The notes beneath the pieces are model-generated. The model was not told where the DNA came from. It saw only the letters and a list, made by a program, of their open reading frames with translations, and made no database searches. A stretch of DNA of 64,000 bases. Origin: Phorcus lineatus. Its lineage: Eukaryota; Mollusca; Gastropoda; Trochida; Trochidae. Shown piece by piece: positions 1-12,600 of the stretch (position 1 is the first letter of the stretch; each line of letters opens with the position of its first letter). The position numbers and the translations under genes are program-made. Location of the stretch: contig OV121092.1 in NCBI GenBank assembly GCA_921293015.1, positions 1,742,001 to 1,806,000 of the forward strand, given 5' to 3'.

Positions 1-690
1 GGACAATGGAGAAAAAGTGTATGATTTTTCGTAATACATTTAAGATTGAATGCAAATATGTAAAAATCGAGATTAAAATTTTAGGTGCTATTCAAATGAA
101 CCATTCTTGTATTTCCCGAACTCAAACTACACCAATCGTTATACGAAAGCAAAAGAAACGAAATTGGTATATAATGCTACATTTCATACACATCTTTCAG
201 CAATGTCACATAGAATATCCACCATTACTCTCGAAATAGTTATGAAATAGTTATGAAATAGCGGAAATATATCTCCGATAGGCCTTCCAGGCTACCAGTT
301 ACTTTATGAAAACGTACAATATCATTTAAAGATATCTCTCGGATGCCTAGATTTTTCCGTTCTAAAACGTTTACAACCTTATTCCAAATCCTCTCTTTAT
401 TAATATACGACTGAATCGTCGTAAAAATTGGAAAAGTTGAATATGGACATGTATATATGAAATTAATACATAGAACACAAACGTAAGGACCATAGTTATT
501 TCCGGGTATTCCAATACCATTTTATAGGCAAGGATGACAATGACTAAAATAACTCTCATGCTAGGACATATCATGGAATATAAAACATTGTACAACCTTC
601 TTGAAGCTGAAAATGATATCCCTTTAGGCGTTTGAATTGTCTAAAATATAAGAATGAGATATTTATACATTTTGTTTAAAATTGTTTCAG
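1..690. other. Intron or upstream sequence of the peptidase gene
   Basis: No coding exon was recognised here. The short open frames have no family resemblance and the base composition is AT-rich. The exon starting at 691 begins in codon phase 2 after a good acceptor, so this stretch is most likely the intron before it. The missing 5' exons (signal anchor and the start of the N-terminal beta domain) must lie upstream of the window. Confidence 0.6.
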
Positions 691-3600
691 CTACGTTGTT
701 GCGTCTCATCTAGAGGCCCCAAGAGCACGACGAATTTTTCCTTGTTTTGACGAGCCTGGATTAAAGGCGCAGTTCGACGTCACATTGGTGCGACGTAATG
801 GCGGAGAGAGGAACTACACAACCCTTGCAAACACTCGTCGTCTACGTGTGGAAAGCCGACCGTAAGTTAAAGTGACACTGTGTATGATTGATGATTTTTT
901 TCTGTGCCTAAAATAAGAGCCGAAATACTACTAGTGCTTGGTTAAGTTCAAATCGCCTCTCTAAAGTTGCATATTTATCGCTAAAATTCCCAAGTTTGAT
1001 CTTTTCTTTTTTTCAAAGATTTATGAAAAACGGCCATATAAATGTCAGAAAGTCGGACATTTGCATGCAATTTACAAATATATTAGTTAAATGACCTACT
1101 AAACACTACCAAATGATATTTATCTTCAGTTTCAAAATTTACGTTTGTAAACCAGTTTCAAGAGTTTGAGTTTGACACGCGCCATTTTGTCCGGTTTTCT
1201 ATCACAAATCATTCTATAGGACTTTTAAGCGCCGAGATGTCGATATTCAGAACAAATGAACACTTCTCGATAAAATGAAACTAATCATGAAGTTTGACAT
1301 ATCTGAATCAAACAACATACTCCTTTATTACGAGAGGCTTAAAAATCAATTAATCTCAACGAAACGTATACTTTAATGATTAACACATTGTACTACAATT
1401 GTTACGCGTTGACAAAAATATAACACATACATTTCCATGTTGTCGCTTTTAATCAAGTTTTGTACGAACTGTGAGTAATGAAACTTTAAGGGTCTTAATG
1501 TAGTCAAATGAGCAAACAACTTTTTAAACCATTGATGAATCGTGAGTTTAGAAATGTAAATGTATGTTGTAATAGTTCAATTTGTTTTATGAATTTTACC
1601 AATTGTGAAAATTTGAAATTGTTTTAGAAATGGGATGGTAGCTGATGTATATGAGCGGACCGTGGTCATGCCAACTTATCTACTAGCTTTCATAGTGTCT
1701 GATTTTAAACACCTTGAAAACCAAGCGAGTGGAGTAACGGTACGTACATACATATACTCAACAAAATTTGTTAAGGACCACCACGATTTATGCAGGTAAA
1801 CGTATAAAAGAGGTCATATAATTATCTATAAAATGCTTGTTTTAGATTTTGAATATTCGTGTGTTGCTTAAATGTAATTGTTGAGTATGTATGATAATAA
1901 TCTATATGTAGTTTTTTGCTTTCATTTGGCTTAATTGATTTTTATAAATACAACAAAACCAAGTTTTTGTTATCACTAGCGAAAATATTTTTTACTCTAA
2001 ACCGATACGAAACAAAAGAGATAATATTGCAATGATAATATTACCTATGTATTGTGAAAATCCAAGACGTTCTAGAGTTTGCTCTCTCCTTCATCAGATA
2101 CATAGTAAGGGAATCCCATAATGGGATACAAGTAGACAGTAATGAATACATCAGATACATAGTAAGGGAATCCCATAATGGGATACAAGTAGACAGTAAT
2201 GGGTACATCAGATACATAGTAAGGGAATCCCATAATGGGATACAAGTAGACTGTATTGAATACATCAGATACAGAGTAAGGGAATCCCATAATGGGATAC
2301 AAGTAGACTGTAATGAATACATCAGATACATAGTAAGGGAATCCCATAATGGGATACAAGTAGACAGTAATGGGTACATCAGATACATAGTAAGGGAATC
2401 CCATAATGGGATACAAGTAGACAGTAATGGGTACATCAGATACATAGTAAGGGAATCCCATAATGGGATACAAGTAGACTGTATTGAATACATCAGATAC
2501 ATAGTAAGGGAATCCTATAATGGGATACAAGTAGACCGTAATGAATGAAAAGGAAAATTAACAATTATAAAAATCAATGAGAGATACTTAAACAAATGAA
2601 ACTGTTGTAAATTGTATTTCTCACTGATCTGTCCACTCTTTTTAGGATGATTTTGATTAATAGCTGAATTATTAATGAAACACTCTAAACCCAAACGCAA
2701 ATTCTGAAATCAAGTGAGATTGAGTCGAAACACGACAGAGGCGTCTGTCTTTAGATCGTTAAGAAACACGTATTATTCACCATCAAATATTCTGATTATT
2801 TCTTACGATTTTTACCCACAGTATCGTACCTGGACAGGTTCAGACGTTACTACAGCTAGCAAGGCTCAGCAATATGGTGTAGCGATCTTCAACAAGCTGG
2901 AGGAACACTTCGACCCAAACTACCCGCTCACAAAACTAGGTAGGCAAAGAATATAGAGGTTACTAAACAAGTATAATTGTAAAACCATATCTAATTTCAT
3001 AACTTGATTTAGCATGGTTAGATTCGGTATGACACCATCCAACTGACAGTAAAGGTCACTTCTTTTCCCAAATCCTTTTTTTCAATTTTGGGGGGGGGGG
3101 GGGGGGGGGGGGGGGGGTGGAGGGGGGATTTAATTGATTTGAAGTGTGCGAATTAATGAAAATGCTAGAATGCTGGTGTACAACAATATGTCATCGCAGT
3201 TTTCTTAAATGTTCTATACGACTACGGTACCTCTATGTCAGACAACATCGCTGTTCCTGACTTCGGGCCCGGCGCCATGGAGAACTGGGGTTTAATCATC
3301 TACAGAACCAGACTGTTGTATGAGACAGGGGAGTCTACTGGCTCCGAGGAGCTGTGGACAGCGGAGGTTATTGCTCATGAGATCGCTCATCAGGTCAGTG
3401 TTTGTAACGACTGCTATGGACTCACGATATAATATGATAATTAATAACCATAATTCATTACCACTGACAGATCCAAAGAACAATTCTGGATTAAAAATTC
3501 TCGTTAAAAATCGACCGTAAATACGGCATCCCTATCTCCCCCTCGCAGTGTGAACACCCTTTGCAAAAGGCGAACACCACCTCCCCATCAAAAACTCGAT

Positions 3601-6600
3601 CCGCGTCTGATAAGGCAGTTAAGATAGCACTACTTAAACAAGATTTTAGAGAGCACGTAAAAAGAGGCCGACTTGTGAAAAGCAAGATTTTCTGAATAAC
3701 AATTTCTGTTGTGAAAATAGCAAGTAGTCCGTGAAAAATGCTGTCTCCTTTCATAATGAATAAGTTGTTATCCAGAAAGTCTTGCTTTTCTGACCCGTTA
3801 AGCGTCGAAGCAACTTAAAATCAACCTTACACTATGGTGAAAACTGAGAATTGTTGTGTTTTTCAGTGGTTTGGAAACCTGGTGTCTCCTAAGTGGTGGA
3901 ACTGGTTATGGCTGAATGAAGCGTTTGCGTCCTTCTGGGATTACCAAACTGTAGCAGAGCTATACCCGTCTTACAACATGGTCAGTTACTCAAGAAATAC
4001 AATTCAAAGCAATATGTTATGCTTTTAAGCCATTTTAATGAATATTTTCTTTTAAAACTATTTTTTTAAAGACTATGTGAATGACTACTAATGCCTGGTT
4101 ATATTCATTACCATATACCATTATATTCTATATATTCATATATTATCTCCTACACACCACACACCTTGCCCTCCTACCACCACTTCCATCCACCTGCTCC
4201 CATGGATCCTCTAACCTTCTCTTCCTCACACCATACACCTTGCCCTCCTAAAGACTATTCCACCCACCTGCTTCCGCAGCGCCTCTAACCTCCTCTCTCA
4301 TGCCACACATCCTGCCCTCCCACACCACTTCCTCAAATATATATATTTTTTTTCTACTGCAAATGCCTCGCATCGCTTTATAAAAAACCGCCTACAGAAT
4401 GATTTTTACTAGAGCAATATAAACAGGATCCGGATGTAAGGACCGCAGAGTTCTTAAAGGCATATACCTTGATATAGCAGAGTATTCGGTTATTTCACAC
4501 AGAAATTTATCGTTCCAGTTGGACAGAAACATCGTGATCAGTGGCCATGGCTCGATGCAAACTGACGGCAAACGGACATCACACCCAATGACTCCTGATG
4601 AAGACAGCATCCAATCTCCAACTAAAGTGGGGTCATTGTTTGACACTATTACCTACAGCAAGGTATGTTAATCAACAACTGAGACGGAGCGATCTAATTA
4701 GGTTAACCGAATTTAAAGAAGGATCGCTCAAACGAAACTGTACCCCAGATATGTTATTGACGATATAGTACTTCAAAGTTTGTTTCGTTAACATCCGGTT
4801 AAAAATATATAATCCAATGTGGTATTCAATGAGGAAACTTACAAATATGAAAGATGACAGTTCTCGGTTTATAATTTGGAGAAACCATACTAGTTGCTCC
4901 TTTCTGTGTATATACATGAAATATGACAGTTCTCGGTTTGATATGAAAGATGACAGTTCTCGGTTTATAATTTGGAGAAACCATACTAGTTGTTCCTTTC
5001 TGTGTATATACATGAAATATGACAGTTCTCGGTTTATAATTGAGAGAAACCATACTACTTGCTCTTCTCTCTGTACATACATGCAGTTAGTAATTTTTAC
5101 TCTATTTCGTCCACAGGGATCTCAGATAATACGGATGATGGATCTTGCTATGGGGCGAAGTTTGTTCATCAAAGGATTGAATGTAAGTATTTCCTTGCTT
5201 TACAATTATTTCTTATGCGAAAAAAGTAATAAAAATAACACTCCACATGTCGGGCCCTTGGGGTTCGAATTCAAGCTACTATAGTATGTATATATATATT
5301 TATATATATATCATAGAGACCAATCACATCTGGGTGAAAAAGGCACGCTTCGAACTAAGTCAGTTACTAAAGGAGAAGCTGAAAGTCTCTCAACTTCAAT
5401 GTCAAAATGGAGCGAATTTCTTCAAACATTACAATTATACTAGTATGTTAGGCCCTTCGATCGTCTTGCAACTGATATAAACAATATTACAAGCAGATAG
5501 ATGAATCCGTTTGGACAGAGACCATTTTAAAATCTGTAACAAGAATGACGGTTTCAGAGGTATTTGACCACGCATGCGTATGGCAACACAGAACATCAAG
5601 ATCTTTGGAATGCCTTGACTGAGGTAAGTAAACAAATAAACAGAAATAAACAAAACACTCAGACAAGAGTCCCCAGTATCCAGGATAACCTACATATGCG
5701 TTCGCCGTTTCGGTAATATCCATGACGGAGCAAGAATTGAAACAGAATTTTAACCAAAATAATTCCTTCGTTGTGTTTCAGGAAGCCCGTGTGAATTCCG
5801 TCAACCTTAACATGACTGAGATAATGGACCCTTGGGTCACCCAGATGAATTATCCTGTGGTTAATGTACATGTTAATCAAAATAGCGTCCGCTTCACCCA
5901 AGAACGATTTCTCTCTGAACACGACAGTTCTGCTGACCATGACACCACAAAATATGGGTAATGAGAGAGAGATTTTATTCAGCATTGAAGGCCGTGTGTC
6001 CCAGAGTACAAATACAAAAAATAATGTTCAATTTATACTAATGTTAATGTACATGAACATGTTGGTGTGCGAGCTTAATTTCATACATACAAATTTCTTT
6101 TTGAGTAGATAGCAAAACCTTTAAGTACATTTTCATTTTTGCAAGACAAAAGTTCAACAAACTTTTGCTGCGTTGGAAACTGACAAAATCGATTTGGTAT
6201 GAGTTTCGTTCTACTTTCCCGAAAGAAAGGACAAACAAGAACAAATTGAAATTCATCTTTGAAAGTTTTTAAGTTACAACGTTCACATAATTAATAATTC
6301 AAAATAAGAAGTGTATTTGTTCAAACGCATTTTCTGAATTATCAAATTGTGTGACATGCATCGATATCGAAACTTCACAAGTAGATATTTTTCCAAATAT
6401 AGTTTTAAAGGATGAATACGTATTAAGAAATGTTGATGATTCTATTTGCCCATACCAAGATTGGATGTCTAAATCTATGCAAGTTTGTTTGAACAAATTC
6501 ATGAATTGAGATACATTTCCACATTCCTGAAACATCCAGGCATATGAATAACCAGTCTGAAATAGTAACAATCTAACATGTGAAGCCCAACAAGAAAAGC

Positions 6601-9600
6601 CTTAAACAAGCAAAGTTGGAGGCACCCTAATTAGGCTAGGAAATACTGCGAAATAATAGGGTACAAATAGGATAGGATTTGCATGACGGAAAATGAGTAG
6701 ATTAAGGCCAACAAAAGAACAAAAGACCTACATGCTAATCTCTATTTAGAAAAGGTAATATATTATCATTTGTTCATTGCATCAAATAAAATAAAATAGA
6801 ATAGTGAGGCAAATATGCTGTGTTATATATATATATTACATCATTTTTCAGTTGCTATGCTCCAACATATTATTTCATGATAAAAGGACTTAAAATAGGG
6901 AATGTACCTGAGTAATGTTACTAGTTATGTTTTATCTAACGTCATGGTTGTGCATATGATTCTCTCCAAATCAGATATCTCATATCTCATTTCTCATAAC
7001 CAGGTTTATTTTGTTTGTAACTATGATGTTCTTGTGTGATGTTAAAAAATAGAGAATAATAAAATAAAAAATTAAAATAAAGAATAACTTTTTTGTGAAA
7101 AAAGTATGTTTTAGCTATTTTATGTAATTCCAGATTCCAGATGTAGTTTCAATTACATTGTTGATAATTTCCAGTTATAAATGGACCATTCCAATCACTT
7201 ATACAACCAGCTCCAACCCGAATTTCACAACCGGAAGTGCGAACGATGGTGTTACGTATCTGAAGATCAACCAACACCAGTGTAAGAGGTTCAATCTGAT
7301 ACATTCATTTTTTTTTTTTTAAAGTTTTTTTTATCACGACCTAGTTATAAATAACATTGAGAGAATTATAAAAAAACCATTTGAGAATGTAAAGGTTTGT
7401 TCATTTGGTAGATTTAATTTGTTGTGCAAGATCGGTGCCAAATGTACTGGGAACGGTGTAGGAAGAACGGTAAAATCTTTAGTTCACATTTGAATTTTAT
7501 CGGTAAAAATTGTTTGAATTTGAACTGAAAGTATTTTCAAGTGACTGGAATAAATGAGCATGCTCATGCATGGAAACAGCGCAATATAAATGCACTATTA
7601 TTATTATCGCTTTATTAAGGAGTATGCTCTGTTGATTTGAAGGGCTCAAAAGGAGATAGCCATTATACGCCTTTTATTTGATAACCTAAAACATCAAATA
7701 TCTGTGTCATGATCATAAAAATACAATCAAGTTATGTTGTCCATCAGCAGATAAGATTATTTATCAAATGAAGAGGCCTGCGCGGGTAAAGTGATCCAGT
7801 GATTAACATTAATTTGAACATGTTATGTTAATATTATTTGTTTTGTGGAATACGAGAGGTATATGTCAAGCATAAGTATCTTTAAAGTGCATTCTCTCAT
7901 TTTCTCTTTTTTTGAGGATTTTCACTATATTTTCCCTGCATCCAACAAAAAATAAGTTTATCATGAATAAATGTGGTATTTCATACCTTCAAGCCAGTCA
8001 TTTTGCGAAATTTCTTATCTTTTTATTGATGAAAATAAAATATTTTTGTTTCATTTAAAGTTGATTTGAGGCAAATTTTATCGCATAATTTCATGGTATT
8101 TGTTAATAATTTGCATTGATCTAAATAAATTTTGTTCTTGTCTCACCTAGTGGAGCTGAGCGCCACAGTGCCCCCTAACGGTTGGGTCATTGTTAACCTT
8201 CAGGAATGTGGTTACTTCCGGGTCAACTATGACGTCACAAACTGGAACAATTTGATCAACTTCCTTGAGAATGACGACCATACTGTAGGTCTATAGTATC
8301 TGAATAGTGCTTCAGGGTCATATCATTTGAAAAGCAAATGTTTGTTTTTCATTTTTTTCGTTTATTCTATTTAAAGCAATAACAAAAGAGATCCAAGAAA
8401 TATCATTCAAATGAAATCGTTCAAGTCACGTATTGATGGTGAAAATATCCCCTAGCATATATTTCGAAAAGAAAACTTGTCTTTGGAACCGTATCAAATG
8501 AATTACTTCATTATGTATGATTTACTACAATCTTACTTTAACCACTAAAATATCTCGAATGTCACAAAAACAGTTCCCTCAATGTGCATGTACCCATTGT
8601 TACCCTTTTGCATTACTATTTGGGTTAGGTTTCAGCATGCATTACACCTTTTTGACAGTCTAAAATATTTCCTTGAAAAATCAAGAAACCACAAGGTGTA
8701 TGCTACAATCTTGGTTAAAACATTGTGTTAGAAGTAAAATTCAGTGAAATATCATTTCGTCTGATTATGTCACTATATGAAATGAATGTTTGTCACGGAA
8801 TTGTTTCAGGTAATCCACCCTATTAATCGAGCCCAAATCATAAATGATGCCTGGAATCTTGCGATGTAAGTGTGTACAAAATTCTTGTAATGTAAAATTT
8901 TTATATTCTCGATAAGGCATAAGCAGCTTCTACCAACTCTTTTCCTGCAACCTCTGCCACAAACACTCAAAAACAACATTTCCTAACATCGATAGTTATA
9001 CGTTATCTACGTACTTAATACAAAATTCCTTTTATACTTAATTTTTTGAAAATTGAGTGAGCAAAATTTGAACTTTTTACAGCCCTCTATAAAAATCATT
9101 ATCCTACCTCATGTAAGAATGTCGATCTCTGATTGGTCAACGTGACCCTAAACAAATATCCATATACACTGTCACCGAAGGTGCTAAAGCCTTTATACCC
9201 CGCTACATGAGTAAAGCGTGCTTCCACGTCAATCAATCAAAGTCACGTGATCAGGTCATAGGTGTTATTCATTTCTGTTTGTCCTTTTGATAATGCATTA
9301 AGACATTCGGTAAGATAAATTCGTCTCAACATTCGATGAAGGGTGACATAGGGATATATTATTCCCTTGAAAGGTTTCGTGCAACTCGCGTTCTGCTCGT
9401 TGCATAAAACCTTTCGCGGGAATAATATATCCCTATGTCACCCTTCACCGAATGTTATAACTTATACTAACCGTTACTGTTAGCTGTGCTAAATGTATAG
9501 AGTTGTATACTGAAAGATTCTTCACCTACCTGTATGTCCAATCAATCTCCGAATGTGGTTCGGTGACGAATTCCATTTTATTTTGGTCTTCCCCTTTCTA

Positions 9601-12600
9601 TCTTTCTTTAAGTAAATTCTTACCTTCATACATGTATATTGTTGACACCCTTCAGTTGAAAAGTTTATCTCCCTAATGGAAACCACGCATAAAGCCCTTT
9701 TATTAAAATTATAGCTTCACTAGAGAAGGTCTGTGCTGTTTTTGACCTATAGAAAAATGTATTTGATATTTTTAACATATTTAATTGTATGTAATACAAT
9801 CTCGTTTTGCATGTTCATTAAGCATGTTATTTTATAATATAATTTACCTCGTTTGTTGTCGTTTGGACACGAATTGCATAGCTTTCTTTATTTGCAAATA
9901 CATTAAACAATATACAAACACATCTATATCTGTAACATAATAATTCTGCAATCTTATTTTGGATTGTCAAATGGATAGTGGAAAGCTTTCGAACTTTTGC
10001 ACGAAGAAAACGGCAGATGGAGTTAGATGTTCAAAATGCCGAATTTCTTTATTTTGAAATATTTTTTTCAATTAATTAAAAAAGGCTTAGACATCATACA
10101 TATAATGGATGAGGATTAGATAAATAACATGACCTGACGCAGTTGATCACATATTAGAGATTTTCAAGGCAAAATATAAAGTTAGAATTTTCTTAATGTT
10201 GACCCCTGGTCACTTCAACGAGCTGCAAAAAATGTGACGGTTAATCATAAGTTACGAAATGACATTAATAGAACTCTAAACATTGCTTCTGGCCTCAGGT
10301 CACAACAGTGTCGGTTTTAATTTATCTAATGTGTGATGTCTTAATGAATTAGCAAAAAAGTGATATTTACACTAAGATAGGCAATCTTATACAGCTGTAT
10401 GTGTTAAATGTTGTACTGAATTTCACCATTTAGTTAAGACATGATTTTTCAATTCCAGGGCAGGGCGACTGGACCTATCAATAGCATTAAGAACTCTTAA
10501 CTACATCCACAAAGACGTCTCCTATGCTCCTTGGCGAGCCTTTGATCGACAACTGTCGGACATCGACGATATGCTGGAGAACTCGGATCTGTATGGACAT
10601 CTTCAGGTGGGTCATTAGCTACTTACGTTTGACAAATTTGTAACTCTTAACTAATAATAATTGTTACGAATGAATTTTTAAAAAGAAAATGTCTCCAGTC
10701 AAACCAGCAAAATATAACAAGACAATTGTATATTGATTACAATTTAATCAATCAAATAATAAACAAAGTTTTTAAGGTTACAATATCAAGCTAATACAAG
10801 TTATAATACAATATCAAATGAGTCACACTAATTAGCTAAGTAAATATATTCACCAGACTTTATGAATCACACAGTTGATGAATGTAGAAAACACTCAGTG
10901 GGTCTTGATAGGAGATAGATGAATCCGGCTTGTAAAGGTATCCAAAAACAGTGGCACGGCAGATGATCGCAAAGTTGATTGTAAGAAGCAAGATGAGTAA
11001 GAGTTCTAATGCCGGTGTCCCGGTATAAATTCGCCCCCGTATAAAATCTCCCCCCGGCGATTTTGTACCGGTACAAACCCTCCCCCGGAGATTTTATACC
11101 GGTATAAAATCGCCCCCCGGCGGAATTGTTTCTCTCCCCCCTTAGAATAAAATCTCCCCCCTCAAATTTTTTCATGCATCAAACCCAGTATAGATTCGCC
11201 CCCTTTAAATGTACATTGTTATGTGCATCAAACCCAGTACAGATTCGCCCCCTTTACCTGTATATGTTATGTGCATCAAACCCAGAACAATTTCGCTCCC
11301 TTTACCTGTATATGTTATGTGCATCAAACCCAGTATAGATTCGCCCCCTTTACCTATATATGTTATGTGCATCAAACCCAGTATAGAATCGCCCCTCTAT
11401 TATAAATAAGTAGGTGCATCAAACACAGTATAGATTCGCCCCCTTTACCTGTATATGCTATGTGCATCAAACCCAGAACAGATTCGCCCCCTTTACCTGT
11501 ATATGTTATGTGCATCAAACCCAGTACAGATTCGCCCCCTTTACCTGTATATGTTATGTGCATCAAACCCAGTACAGATTCGCCCCCTTTACCTATATAT
11601 GTTATGTGCATCAAACCCAGTATAGAATCGCCCCCTCTATTATAAATAAGTAGATGCATCAAACCCAGTATAGATTCGCCCCCTTTACCTGTATATGTTA
11701 TATGCATCAAACCCAGTATAGATTCGCCCCTCTATTGTAAATAAGTAGGTGCAACAAACCCAGTATAGATTCGCCCCCTTTACCTGTATATGTTATGTGC
11801 ATCAAACCCAGTACAGATTCGCCCCCTTTACCTGTATATGTTATGTGCATCAAACCCAGAACAGATTCGCCCCCTTTACCTGTATATGTTATGTGCATCA
11901 AACCCAGTATAGAATCGTCCCCACTATTGTAAATAAGTAGGTGCATCAAACCCAGTATAGATTCGCCCCCTTTAAATGTACATTGTTATGTGCATCAAAC
12001 CCAGTATAGAATCGCCCCTTTACCTGTATATGTTATGTGCATCAAACCAAGTATAGAATCGCCCCTTTTTAAGTATGTTCATCTAACACAAGTTTAGAAT
12101 CTCCAAACTCACATGTCAAATCAAATATGGATTCGCTCCTCTTAGCATTAAATCAAACCAAGTATAGATTCGCCCGATAGGTTTATCTTGTAAGAATGTG
12201 CATCAAACCCAGTAGATTCGCCCCCTCTAATCCATCTGTATCAAAGTATAGATATGGCAAATAAAATGTATCTAAGTATTAAGTGTGGAGTAAGGATCCA
12301 TAACATTTACATTAAACAGTACCAGATTTAACCAGTTATACAGTTATGTAATCCCTTTTCTAATAAGCACAATTTAGACTTCATCACTCGGTATCAGCGT
12401 TCCAAGTGACAAAATTATCTGCATAAAAACTGTTTATTGTAAAAGTCTAAACGTTTTGCAATGCATGCTTACTCCTTGATAAAGCGGAAAAATAGCTAGA
12501 TGTGCACTCAACCAGCCGCAAGGGAGTTTACCGCAAACATTTTAAATGCAACAAATGCCAATTCCGTTACAAATCCCAACTTTTAGTGTACCAAAATACA

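Noticed and set aside
2041-2548. Three overlapping 150-164-codon ORFs on both strands
   Set aside because: They are produced by the 57-bp tandem repeat (a multiple of 3) and have no homology; the region is an intron.
5247-5723. ORFs around the peptidase exons at 5.1-5.6 kb
   Set aside because: They run through splice sites of the peptidase exons and through a TA repeat; the exon model explains the conserved residues.
11126-11949. Repeat-protein ORFs and a CRISPR-like look of regularly spaced repeats
   Set aside because: The 48-bp units abut with no unique spacers and the period keeps all frames open. It is a satellite in a eukaryotic TIR element.
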